Source of the DNA: Paramyrothecium sp. XJ0827
Lineage: Eukaryota; Ascomycota; Sordariomycetes; Hypocreales; Stachybotryaceae
Direction: 5' to 3'
NCBI GenBank assembly: GCA_020881915.1
Contig: JAJFPB010000010.1
Span: 62,001-126,000 of the forward strand
Length of the DNA: 64,000 nt
Positions 24,975 to 36,433 of the stretch are shown here, in pieces. The translations under genes were made by a program, and so were the position numbers. The stretch's first letter is position 1, and each line of letters opens with the position of its first letter. The notes beneath the pieces are model-generated. The model was not told the origin of the DNA and did no database searches. It worked only from the letters and a program-made list of their open reading frames with translations.

Positions 24975-26115
24975 AAGAAATTTATAAAAATAACCTAAAT
25001 TTAAGAATCTTAAATAGGGACCTAAATATAATAAAAATAATTTAATAGGGAGATCTAATACCTAGAACCTTAGATATAGTAATAATAAAATTAATAATAA
25101 AAATATCTATAATATAATATACTATAGGTACTTATAAGGCTTAAGTTATTTATTTTAATAGGAACTTAATAGAGCTATTAAAATATTACTATATTACTAA
25201 GATCTTTATTAAATATACTTAAATAAATCTTATAGCTATAGCTATAATAATATTAGTAGTAAAGCTAAAGTTAATATAAGTTCTATAGTAATATATATTA
25301 TCTAGCTTTAATAAAGTTAAATTAAATTACTTAAAGAATAGTAATATAAAAATCTACTTATACCCTTATTATAATTAAAATCTTTATTTATTACTAATAT
25401 TAATACTAGAAGAGCTACCTAATCTACTATAATAACTAATTCTTAAGATATTTCTTAAGAAGCTAGACTCTTTAAAGCCTATAAATAAGAATCCTTAAAG
25501 ATTATAAGACTATTTCTATATACTAATTAAATCTTAAGAAGCCTAAGTTATAACTAAGAAAAATATTAAAAATAGCTTAATTATTAGTAAGATCTAGTAA
25601 TTAAAGAAAAGTATTATAGATCTAGTTAAGAGATAAGAACTAGGTTATATCTAAAATATAATTAATTAATATAAGAAAAAGAGATCTAATAAGGCTTAGA
25701 GAAAGGAATTTAATAGTATAAAGAAGAGATTAGAAAAGATATAAAATAGAATATATTTCTAAAGCTCTTATTATTATAGGAGATAATTAAGTAAATCTAA
25801 CTTATTTTAATTAATAATATCTATTTTAAATAAAGTTCTTATTATATAATAATATATATTACCTAAAGTTTATATAAGCTACTATAGGTAGCTAATCTAA
25901 TTATATTACTTATTATATAACCTTAGTAATAGTAGTAATAATAGGTCTTTTATTCTTAGTACCTAGGAGGAATTCTTATTATATAATAATATATTTTATT
26001 TAATATAAGTCTATATAAGCTACTATAGTAATTAAGTTAATTATATAACCTATTATATAACCTTAATAATAGTAGTAATAATAGGTCTTTTATTCTTAGT
26101 ACCTAGAAGGAATTA
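24975..26115 (+). repeat. Repeat R, copy 2
   Basis: Begins AAATTTATAAAAATAACC and ends in two tandem versions of a roughly 125-bp tail containing TAGTAATAATAGGTCTTTTA and TTCTTAGTACCTAG (about 25860-25972 and 25975-26112). This gives the best view of the unit: roughly 1.0 kb plus a duplicated tail. Confidence 0.7.
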
Positions 26116-27174
26116 AGATTCTATAAAATTAAATTTATAATTTCTATATTTTTATTTTTAAATATACTTTTTAATTTATTATAATTATTATTACTATTAC
26201 TACTAAATAGGTTATTTTAGTATTATATTTTTAAAGTAATTATAATTATATTTATAAATAATATATAATAAGTTTCTTCTTTATTTTTTATTATTTTAAT
26301 TAAAATACTTATTAATAAAATACTAAGTAGTAATAACTTATTATTTTATATTTCTTCTATAATCTCTTTTATACTATATTTCTAAATAATCTACTATTTA
26401 ATTTATTAATTTTAATATTATATAAATATTATAAAGTTTTCTTTAAAATATTATTTAATTACTAATTATAATAATTAATTTTTTAATTAAAGTTTTTAAA
26501 TAAAATCTTTAAATCCTAAGTTTCTTTTTATTTAATACCTTTATTAATTTCTTCTTATTTTTTCTTAATATTAATTTATAGTAATAAAGTAGTATTATTA
26601 ATTTTAATAAGATTCTAGATATTAATATATCTAATTTACCTTATTTTTTAATTTAAATTAAATTATAATTATAGCTCTTATATATATTATTATATTTTAG
26701 TCTTTATATATACTTTTTCTTTAGCTTTATTATATTTTTAGTAATAATTATATTAAATTAACTAGATATTAATATTATAGATTCTTCTTTATTTATTATT
26801 TTAATAATCTAATATCTTAGATATAAGTATATTTATAATTATAGCTTTACTTAATTATATTATAGTATATAATTACTATATATATATTACTAGTATTACT
26901 TTAAATTACTCTAGTATCTAATTAGTATATAATAATCTCTATAGCTTATATTATTTAGTATCTTAAGTCTTAAAATAAATAAGTTACTATTTACTAATAA
27001 TTTAATTATAACTAGGTTTTAGAATTATTATATTTTATAATAATCCTTAATATTTTATAATATTTAGCTCTGAAGTTAATATTAATTATAAAAATATATT
27101 TTAATCCTATAATTAAATTATAATATAATTTAATATAGAATATAAAATATAACTTTATACTTATAATTAATTAA

Positions 27175-28131
27175 ATCCTCCTAGGTACTAAGAATAAAAG
27201 ATCTATTATTACTACTATTACTAAGGTTATATAATAGCTTATATAATTAGCTTAATTACTATAGTAACTTATATAGACTTTAGATAAAATATATTATTAT
27301 ACTATAAAAAATATTATTAATTTAAATAAGTTAGATTTACTTAATTATTTACTATAATAATAAGAGCTTAGTAAGTCTTATTACTTCTACTATTTATTAT
27401 AAAAGATCTCCTTAGCTATATACTTTATTTTCTTTATACTTCTTTTAATCTTTAGATTATAAATCTTATTTTTTAAGAAATATAATTTATTTCTAAATTT
27501 ATCTAGATTCTTTTTTATTTCTTTAAAATTAGTTTTCTTTTATAACTCTTAAATTATATTATAACTTATATTTATTTTTATATTTACTTTAATTATTTTA
27601 AGATCTTCTATATATTTAGGTATTAATTAATATTTAGCTTTATTACTAGAGCTTTCTTTACTTAAGTAATCTTACTTATTAGGTATTATAACTCTAGATT
27701 TAATATAGAAATTTAAGAGATCTTAATAAATATTAGAATTATAAGTAGGTCTCTTCTAGTATTAGTATTAGTAATAAATAAATCTATAGGAGATTTTAGC
27801 TATAATAAGAATATAAGTAGATTTTTATATTACTATTCTTTAAATAACTTTATTACTATAATTTAATTTAACTTTATTAAGACTAGATAATATATATTAC
27901 TATAGAACTTATATTAACTTTAGCTTTATTATTAATATTACTATAGCTATAGTTATAAGTATAGACCTTACTAATATAGTAATATCTTAATAGCTCTATT
28001 AAGTTCTTATATATATATATATATAGTAAAATAGATAGCTTAAGTCTTATAAGTACCTATAGTATATTATATATCTTTATTATTAACTTTATTATTACTA
28101 TATCTAAGGTTCGAGGTATTAGATCTTCCTA
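27175..28131 (-). repeat. Repeat R, copy 3 (reverse)
   Basis: Opens with CTCCTAGGTACTAAGAATAA, the reverse complement of the unit's right tail, and closes with GAGGTATTAGATCTTCCTAT at the left end of the unit. It meets copy 4 head to head at about 28131-28137. Confidence 0.68.
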
Positions 28132-28136
28132 TTAAG

Positions 28137-29135
28137 AAATTAAGAAATTTATTAAAATAACCTAAATTTAAGAATTTTAAATAAAGACTTAGATATAATA
28201 AAAATAATTTAATAGGGAGATCTAATACCTAGAATCTTAGATATAGTAATAATAAAGTTAATAATAAAGATATTTATAATATAATATATTATAAATACTT
28301 ATAAGACTTAAGTTATTTATTTTAATAGGAACTTAATAGAATTATTAAGATATTATTATATTACTAAGATCTTTATTAAATATATCTAAATAAATCTTAT
28401 AATTATAGCTATAGTAATACTAGTAATAAAGCTAAAGTTAATATAAGTTCTATAGTAATATATATTATCTAGTCTTAATAAAGTTAAATTAAATTATAAT
28501 AATAAAGTTATTTAAAAAAAATAGTAATATAAAAAAATAGTAATATAAAAATCTACTTATATCCTTATTATAACTAAAATCTCTATTTAGTACTAATATT
28601 AATACTAGAAGAGATCTATTACTTATAATCCTAATATTTATTAAGATCTCTTAAATTTCTATATTAAATCTAGAGTTACTTCTAATACCTAATAAATAAG
28701 ATTACTTAAGTAAAAGAAGCCCTAGTAATAAAGCTAAATACTAATTAATATAGAAGATCTTAAAATAACTAAAGTAAATATAAAAATAAGTATAAGCTAT
28801 AATATAATTTAAGAGCTATAAAAGAAAATTAATTTTAAAGAAATAAAGAAGAATTTAAATAAATTTAAAAATAAATTATATTTCTTAAAGAATAAGGCCT
28901 ATAATTTAAAAATTAAAAGAAATATAAAGAAAATAAAGTATTTAACTAAGAAAATATAATCTAAATTAAAGACCTTTTATAATAAATAGTAGAAGTAATA
29001 AAACTTACTAAGCTCTTATTATTAAAATAAATAATTAAGTAAATCTAACTTATTTAAATTAATAATATTTATTTCCTAAGAAGCTTATTTTTATAGTATA
29101 ATAATATATCTTATATATAAGTCTATATAAGCCAC
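28137..29135 (+). repeat. Repeat R, copy 4
   Basis: Begins AAGAAATTTATTAAAATAAC directly after the reverse copy. Its middle differs from copies 1 and 2: a Lys/Glu-rich, coiled-coil-like frame with stops can be followed around 28730-29060. This suggests two subtypes of R. Confidence 0.68.
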
Positions 29136-29138
29136 TAT

Positions 29139-30213
29139 TAAGAAATTTATTAAAATAACCTAAATTTAAGAATTTTAAATAGGAACTTAAATATAATAAA
29201 AATAATTTAATAGGGAGATCTAATACCTAGAACCTTAGATATAGTAATAATAAAGTTAATAATAAAGATATCTATAATATAATATACTATAGGTACTTAT
29301 AAGGCTTAAGCTATCTATTCTACTATATATATATATATAGGAACTTAATAGAGCTATTAAGATATTACTATACTACTAAGATCTAAATAAATCTTATAAA
29401 TATAGCTATAGTAATACTAGTAGTAAAGCTAAAGTTAATATAAGTTCTATAGTAGTATATATTACCTAGCCTTAATAAAGTTAAATTAAATTAAAGGATA
29501 GTAATATAAAAATCTACTTATGCCCTACTGCCTTATTATAGCTAAAATCTCCTATAGATCTATTTATTACTAATACTAATACTAGAAGAGACCTATTACT
29601 TGTAATCCTAATATTTATTAAGACCTCTTAAATTTCTATATTAAATCTAGAGTAATACCTAATAAATAAGATTACTTAAGTAAAGAAAGCTAATAAAGCT
29701 AAATACTAATTAATACCTAAGAAGATCTTAAGATAGCTAAAGTAAATATAAAGGTAAATATAAGCTATAATATAGTTTAAGAGCTATAAAAGAAGACTAG
29801 TTCTAAAGAAATAAAGAAGAATTTAGGTAAATTTAGAAATAAGCTATATCTTTTAAAGAATAAGGCCTATAATCTAAAGATTAAGAGAAGTATAAAGAAA
29901 ATAAAGTATTTAATTAAGGAGATATAATCCTAATTAAAAATATCTAAATATTAGCCTAGACTAAAGACCTTTTATAATAGATAGTAAGAGTAGTAAGACT
30001 TACTAAGCTCTTACTATTATAGTAAATAATTAAGTAAATCTAACTTATTTAAATTAATAATATCTTTTTAAATAAACTTTTTATAGTATAATAATATATA
30101 TTATATATAAATCTATATAAGCCGCTATAGTAATTAAGCTAATTATATAATCTATTATATAACCTTAGTAATAGTAGTAATAATAGGTCTTTTATTCTTA
30201 GTACTAGAAGAAT
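29139..30213 (+). repeat. Repeat R, copy 5
   Basis: Same subtype as copy 4 and in the same orientation, following it directly. It ends with the tail TAGTAATAATAGGTCTTTTA..TTCTTAGTAC at about 30213. Confidence 0.68.
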
Positions 30214-30320
30214 ATAAGTTACTATAGTAATTAAGCTAATTATATAAGCTATTATATTTCTCCTAGGTACTAAGAATAAAAGACCTATTATTACTACTAT
30301 TACTAAGATTATATAATAGA
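30166..30320. repeat. Tail-to-tail palindrome between two copies of R
   Basis: The tail of copy 5 (AACCTTAGTAATAGTAGTAA..) is followed after roughly 50 bases by its reverse complement (..TTACTACTATTACTAAGATT), giving inverted arms of about 50-80 bp. Confidence 0.6.
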
Positions 30321-31275
30321 TTATATAATTAGCTTAATTACTATAGTAGCTTATATAGACTTATATTAAATAATATATATTATTATATAATAAGAATTTA
30401 CTTCTTAAGGAATAGATATTATTAATTAAAATAAGTTAAATTTACTTAATTATTTCCTATAATAATAAGAGCTTTAGGAATATATTCTATTTTATTAGGC
30501 CTTTTTTAATCTCTTTATTATACTTTTAAATAACTTCTTATTAATCTTACTAGATTTCTTATTCTTAAATTAATTAGTTATATCTTAAATATAATCTAGT
30601 TCTTATTTCTTAATTAAATCTATAGTACTTTTCTTTAGTTATTAGATCTTACTAATAATTAAGCTATCTTTAATATCTCTTTTAGCTATAACTTAGGCTT
30701 CTTAGGATTTAATTAGTATATAAAAATAACTTATAATCTTTAAGGGTTTTTATTTATAGGCTTTAAAGTAGATTTTAGTTTCTTAAGAGATATCTTAAGG
30801 ATTAGTTATTATAAATTAGGTAGCTCTTCTAGTATTAGTATTAGTAATAAATAGAGATTTTAGCTATAATAAGGGCATAAGTAGATTTTTATATTACTAT
30901 CCTTTAAGTAGTAATTTAATTTAACTTTATTAAGGCTAAATAATATATATTACTAAAGAACTTATATTAACTTTAGCTTTATTATTAATATTACTATAGC
31001 TATAGCTATAAGATTTATTTAAATATATTTAATAAAGACCTTAGTAATATAGTAATATCTTAATAGCTCTATTAAGTTCTTATATATTAGAATAAATAAC
31101 TTAAGTCTTATAAGTACCTATAGTATATTATATTTATTATAGATATCTTTATTATTAATTTTATTATTATTATATCTAAGGTTCTAGGTATTAGATCTTC
31201 TTATTAAATTATTTTTATTATATTTAGGTCCCTATTTAAGATTCTTAAATTTAGGTTATTTTAATAAATTTCTCT
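30262..31275 (-). repeat. Repeat R, copy 6 (reverse)
   Basis: Runs from CCTAGGTACTAAGAATAAAA to AAATTTAGGTTATTTTAATA, a complete unit in reverse orientation, of the copy 1/2 subtype. Confidence 0.68.
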
Positions 31276-31345
31276 TAATAAGCTATTATATAATCTTAGT
31301 AATAGTAGTAATAATAGGTCTTTTATTTTTAATACCTAGGAGGGT

Positions 31346-31430
31346 TAGATCTTCCTATTAAATTATTTTTATTATATTTAAGTCCCTATTTAAAATTCTT
31401 AAATTTAGGTTATTTTAATAAATTTCTTAA
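31346..31430 (-). repeat. Repeat R, end fragment (reverse)
   Basis: Only the left end of the unit (GTTAGATCTTCCTATTAAAT..AAATTTAGGTTATTTTAATA), separated from copy 6 by a stray piece of the right tail at 31276-31345. The pieces look like nested or recombined copies. Confidence 0.6.
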
Positions 31431-32029
31431 TAATTAATTAAAATATAGCTTTTTATAATATTAAATCCTAATATAAAAAGTATAGTATAAATATATTAAA
31501 AAGAATTAAATAAAGATAATAATTAAACCCTTTTAATATTAAATAATATATTAAATATTATATTATAAAAGAAATATATTTAATTTAATTCTAAGATATT
31601 AACTAATAATCTATTATTTATAAACCTTAATTTAAATCTTAATTTTTAAATCTTTATTACTTTTAATCTAAATATATAATTATATATTTAAGATTTATAA
31701 GTTATTTTATAAAAATTAACTTATAAATCTAAAATAAATATTAAATAAATAAATATATCTTATAATTCTATTTTTTATAATTATATATATAATATTAATA
31801 CTTTATTAAATTATAACTTTAGAAATATTTTTAATTACTTATATAATACTAAGAATCTTTATTAATAATATTATATAAATATTCTTAGATAAATATATAA
31901 ATTACTTTACTTTAAAAAATCTAATTAATAGTCTTATATAAAGTTATTTTATATAAAAGCTTAGATTACTTAGTACTCTTTATATAAGTAGTTATATATA
32001 AATTAAAGATAAATAATACCTAGGCCAGG

Positions 32030-32165
32030 GCTATAGTAGCTATATCTATAGCTAAATAAAGCCCTATAAAAGCCTATAGTAGCTATAATAGCTATAACTA
32101 GCTATAAGGAGCTATAACTAGCTATAATAGCTATAGTAGCTATAAGGGAAGCTATAATAAGGGTT
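32030..32165. repeat. AGCTATA-type short tandem repeat
   Basis: Many near copies of AGCTATAA and AGCTATAGT are strung together (for example TAGCTATAATAGCTATAAC). It lies at the right border of the second AT-rich block. Confidence 0.7.
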
Positions 32166-32300
32166 AGTTTTTTATAAGGTTTTTTATATAGAGATTATCT
32201 CTAGATTTTTTCCTCATATAAAGAAATAGAATTTAAATTCCTCTCTTTTCTTTTCTTAGATAAAATACCTAGGGCTATAAGCTATAGATAGTTAAATATA

Positions 32301-32324
32301 CCTAACCCTTACCCTAACCCTAAG
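32301..32324 (-). repeat. Interstitial telomere-like motif
   Basis: About four units of CCTAA/CCCTTA/CCCTAA/CCCTAA. The fungal telomere repeat is TTAGGG, so this reads as telomere on the minus strand. It lies where the AT-rich block ends and normal sequence begins. It is too short to be a chromosome end. Confidence 0.5.
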
Positions 32325-32329
32325 AAGAT

Positions 32330-33013
32330 AGGAGAAGGTAAGGTAGATCCAGACGAACCCGAGTATTCTTCAGAAGGCTTGGAATCTTCCTAGCAAAACA
32401 AGTCAGTTGTGCTCCAAATTTAAGTCAGAGGACGTAGGACATAGGATCTCATACAACGGGATAGCATATTGCAAAGTTTAACTCCGATTGACCGTATAAG
32501 CGCCCAAATCATATGCTAAGGGTCCAAAATGGAGTAGCCTGGCGAAAGATCCAGCCCGACAGGGACCGGAACAATGCCCTTGTATAGCTAGGTGCATCAC
32601 TTCTCCAGGTGCTCACAATGGGTGGCAGCACCATTCTGCCAATGCTGCTATTATCGATGTCTAAAGCATATCCGGATGACTCTTACAGCTGCCTTGAAGG
32701 CTTACTCTACGTGTTTCGTTTTGAATTTGTATACAACACTGCAGCCGACATCGCGTTTGCAGATAGTGATAACACATACCTACATTACCTAGTTATTGCA
32801 CCTGAAGCTCTGGTAAAGCTTGACCACTGAATTCACGGCGTTGGATACGAGGTCTGATACAGACATCTATATGTTTCATTGAATTGAGGTATTTGAAATT
32901 ACATAGCATATCCTCACATCAACATCATGATCTAACTTAAGTGGTCTTCTTGTAAAACCGAGACATTTCATGAGCAAAAGCAACGAATCCGACTTAACCA
33001 GATTTCCTTACTC
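32330..33013. other. Intergenic sequence with one unrecognised 70-codon ORF
   Basis: An ORF from ATG 32618 to 32830 (+) begins MGGSTILPMLLLSMSKAYPD. It has no recognisable domain, no clear promoter and no neighbouring exon that could be joined with confidence. It could be the remains of a gene cut by the AT-rich block. The rest of the stretch shows nothing. Confidence 0.25.
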
Positions 33014-35148
33014 TCACTTATACAGATCTCCATCTACAGGTGATTCAACGGCATCACCCGAGAAAGAGCAATGTCCGGTTCCGTCAGGAAAGTACTGGAC
33101 GACACCCCACTTCACACTTTCTGTCCATGGACTTGTCTCTTTTTGCTTGGGGTGGCACGCAGCTGATATTGCGGCACTGCAGGTTGAAGCCATGGGTATT
33201 CCGCTGCGAGGGAGACGAAGGAAGCCATTTATCAAAGAAATCGCTACTATAACAGTAAAGAAGGCGATAATCAGGATAATCCCAAGGGGTGACCAAGATA
33301 ACATTGTTTTATGGATGCGGCCGGTCGAGGTTCTCGTAAACTTGGCTTCATCTGTCGCGTTATATGTCTCGAGGATTACCACAAATAGGGTTTGAGATAT
33401 AAGCCAGTGGAGGAAACCAGATAGAACAACAAGCGGTAGAGACCACTTGTAGGGGAGTTGCAAGAAATGCTTGCTGCGCTGCGCTCCTTGAGGCTTAGAG
33501 GTTAGTCTAAGACCTTTCTTCTCGATGCCGTAATTATTCCACTCTACTGCGACACATATACCAGTGATGACGGCATTGCATCCCAAATAGATGAGAGAAA
33601 GCGCAGCTTGTGCTGCATTGGCGAGTAGGACGTTTTGAACCAGGAAAGAGCTTCCCTGAAAACCGTCGGCACTCTCGAGTTTTGTGTCGGGGTCCAAACT
33701 GCCCAAACCAAGTTCGAGAACCCTGCCGAAGTCTAGCCCAATTTGACTGATTAGTCCTAGATGCAGAAGATAACAACATGCTCCAATTGATGCAAGTATC
33801 CTGCGTCTTGATTAGTTTATAGCCGGTATTGATGCATAGTGTTGTCTAGTTTATACTCACGGCATCAAACAGGCGAACCACTGCCATCGTGACACTGCCC
33901 GGAACCTTCTTAACTGCTTCGTCTTATATGCTTGCGGTTGTTTGTCCCATGGCGTCTTCCGACTTCGGAAGTCTGCTTTTGACTTGAGGCCCATGGACTC
34001 TGTGACAGGGTCCGGATCTTGAAGAAATGAGGAGACAGCGTCCCCAACCGTCAGGATCGGGTTATCGTTTCTCGAATAGGCAACGTAGAGCATAAGAAGA
34101 GCCTTGATAAGATTGAAGCCCGTCACAAGCCAACATAGAGGCAAGACGTAAAGGAGTTTGCAGTGCTCGTCAGTTGGCTGGCTGTATATTGTTTTGACGT
34201 CTTCGATGGACAGTCCGCCGGGGCCTATCCAAGTTGAAAAGTTCCCTTTGAAAATTTTCATGAGTTCATCGCAACGCATGTATGCCAGTTCTTCAGGTCG
34301 CATGTTGTGGTCCAGGCAAAGCCAGTCGTGGGCCTCCATATCACCCTCCCAACCCTGAGTATTAAGATTTTCCGGCCAGTCTTTCTCAAATGGTGCTGTT
34401 GGGCGCCAGTCATCGTTTACTTCGAGAACGACATTCCCATATGCTGACTGGTATGGTGTGCCGTAAAGGTCAAAGAGGTCTTTTGTCGTGATTCTCACCA
34501 GCCTCCCATCGTCGACCATATTGAGCATCTGCTCCGCCTCAACGCTCCCCGCTAGACTGCGTGCTTCGCTTATATTTCGTTTCGTGATAAAGCCTTCCGG
34601 CTGTACGTAGACCCAGTAGTGGTTGACTGAATTCGAGGGCATGACTGCCGAGTTGTAACTAGGGGGCAGTTAGCACCACAGCATCACCCAAGCCTATCAT
34701 TCCCTTACACTAGATGCAGGGGCAGCGAGGTGATTGCCAAGAAGATCCAAATGACCTGGTTCGTCTTCTTCGCGTTGAAGAAATTGCGCAAACTCGGGAT
34801 TCCGATGTCGAGCCATTTCCGTCGTTCATGTGCGGCGTCGATCTGTGCTCGAGTGGGCGCCATTATGCACTGCATGCAGTAATTGCTCCCGGCTAGTAGC
34901 GTAGCGCTGATCATGTTGATTACAATATGTAGCGCTGTGTTGATTTTCTTGACATTGGCGCAGGTTTGCTCAGTCATTATACCGACCCCGTTTTCGTCCC
35001 TTCGCGTTTGGTCGCGCGTAGACGCCCACAGAGAGAAAATGAAATTGATCGCGAATGCTGTGAATGCTGCTAGCGAGAAGACCATGGCGGATTGACGCCA
35101 TGGCCTCTCAGGCAGCTTGGCCATGGCCGCAAAGCGACGTGGCAGCAT
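33014..35148 (-). CDS. DUF6536 multi-pass membrane protein, 674 aa
   Basis: Three exons on -: 35148-34709, 34658-33861 and 33800-33014, with introns of 50 and 60 bp (GTAAGG..CCCTAG; GTGAGT..ACGCAG), total 2025 bases in frame. The N-terminal part carries the signature of the fungal DUF6536 family: ALHIVINMISATLLAGSNYC, then MQCIMAPTRAQIDAAHERR, KWLDIGIPSLRNF and ITSLPLHLVYNSAV. Several hydrophobic segments follow (LPLCWLVTGFNLIKALLMLY; WSLPLVVLSGFLHWLISQTL; LGIILIIAFFTVIVAISLI). The C-terminus has CSAAISAACHP and, further on, KWGVVQYFPDGTGHCSFS, also usual in this family. The biochemical role of the family is unknown. ATG 35148 was chosen as the first ATG before the first membrane segment; an upstream exon cannot be excluded. 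Confidence 0.88.
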
Positions 35149-35770
35149 GGCGTTGCCAGAGGTTTGAGGATCGTCAGAATAACCGCGAACTCAAGGGTTA
35201 CGGTATATATATAGGTGGGCCACAAGGCTGATTTCTCAGGGGTTTGTGACTTGCAGGGGTATTTCAATGTCATCTTTGGCTAATCGCAGGGGAAGGATCC
35301 AGGTGCTTGTAGTTATGGATCAAATCCTGGCTCAGTCCCCCCCCATCTCAACCCAGCACCCGATGGTTGGTAATGTAATTATTTTGAGACACCCATTCAA
35401 GATATACTGGACTAATACAGTGACTAGAAACCTTTTCCAAGCTCAGCAACGCCGGGTTTGAGCGGTAGCAGGTGCCAGCATTGCGGCCTCATTAGCAGCG
35501 GTTTTGTGGAGATAGTCCTGCGGCTGTGCCACACCCCTGCAGGATGTTGTCAGATAATAGCTGGGGTCTGATCTATGTATATTCAGTTCTCCTTTTTAGT
35601 CTTTAGGGGGATCTATCTACTACTTTATTTAAGTATATAGTATATCCTTAGGGAAACTATCCTAGCTATAATTATAGGGTAACCTTAATAAGCTAAATAC
35701 AGGGCACTATTAGAGCCATGTCTATTTAAATTTCTTGTATATCATATATCCTCATGATATCAGTTCATAT
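35149..35770. other. Intergenic sequence with a small RIP-mutated fragment
   Basis: Nothing gene-like. At about 35598-35705 there is a short AT-rich stretch with no CpA, TpG or CpG (ATCTATCTACTACTTTATTT and on), which is probably a small RIP-mutated repeat fragment. Confidence 0.5.
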
Positions 35771-35811
35771 TCAGCGCAAAGCCGCCCTATAAAACTCGTA
35801 CCTAATACATC
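35771..35811 (-). pseudogene. Displaced 3' end of the SGNH-hydrolase gene (last 13 codons and stop)
   Basis: Read on the minus strand from the target duplication CTATG, these 41 bases continue the frame of the hydrolase exon that stops at 43745. They give 13 more residues, including a Cys and aromatic residues as expected for the end of its Cys-rich tail, then TGA at 35773-35771. Element B separates this piece from the rest of the gene. With it, the summed coding length becomes 2079 bases, an exact multiple of three. Confidence 0.85.
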
Positions 35812-35816
35812 CATAG
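35812..35816. repeat. Target-site duplication CATAG, left copy
   Basis: CATAG directly before the LTR start TGTGAC. The identical five bases follow the other LTR at 43745-43749. Five bases is the usual length for Ty3/Gypsy elements. Confidence 0.85.
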
Positions 35817-36433
35817 TGTGACAATTGGGGGGTAGCCTTATACCGTTAGGTATAGGGTAACTAAGGATTATTAGGGGTTTATTTATCCTTAGACAGAATA
35901 ATAGGAAAGTATCTAAAGTATATAAGGGGGTTATTACTAGTCTATAAGAGAATAGTATAATAAAGATTATTTTAGGGACTATATATTATTAATAGCTAGT
36001 AGGTTCTAATCTAAATATAATATATAGAACCCCCTATTTATATATATAGTTCCTTTTTCCTAGAGTATATAGAAGAGTACTTCTTAGATTATAATATATA
36101 ATACTCCTAGGAGTATTATAAAAGGTAATCCCTTCTAGTAGTACTTCTATACTCCTAGCCTTATTTATAGGAATCTTCTTCCCTATAGGTCCCTATTCTT
36201 ATTAGATATTTTTTCTATTTTTATTCTTTTATTTCTAGTCTCTTATTTCTAGCCCTTCTTTTATACTAGTATTTAATTTAGGTTAGTATATTAGGGCTAG
36301 CCTATAGATTATACTAATAGTATAGGGGCTAGCCTATTCTAAGGCTAGTAGTATAAAGCTAATATAGTATTTATATATTATATTATATAATATTCTATAG
36401 CTTAATTATAACCTTTTAGGTTAGGTTATAATA
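35817..36433 (-). repeat. Left LTR of element B (3' LTR in coding orientation, 617 bp)
   Basis: From TGTGACAATTGGGG to GGTTATAATA. The first roughly 20 bases still hold unmutated TG and CA, the rest is RIP-mutated. Confidence 0.9.

Larger units (their letters stand above)
22800..32200. other. Second RIP-saturated AT-rich block
   Basis: About 9.4 kb nearly free of CpA, TpG and CpG and without any usable reading frame. It is built largely from copies of one roughly 1-kb repeat (R) in both orientations, listed separately. Parts at 22.9-24.1, 26.1-27.1 and 31.4-32.0 kb are AT-rich sequence for which no family could be recognised. Confidence 0.8.

Noticed and set aside
30166..30320. Palindrome read as a possible terminator or cruciform site
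   Set aside because: It is explained by two copies of repeat R lying tail to tail.
32030..32165. Short regular repeat considered as a CRISPR-like array
   Set aside because: Units are 7-9 bases without spacers of constant length, and the organism is a fungus. It is a simple tandem repeat.
35246..35461. 71-codon ORF on + between the DUF6536 gene and element B
   Set aside because: Low similarity to anything recognisable, no splice partners; it lies in the promoter region of the minus-strand membrane protein.
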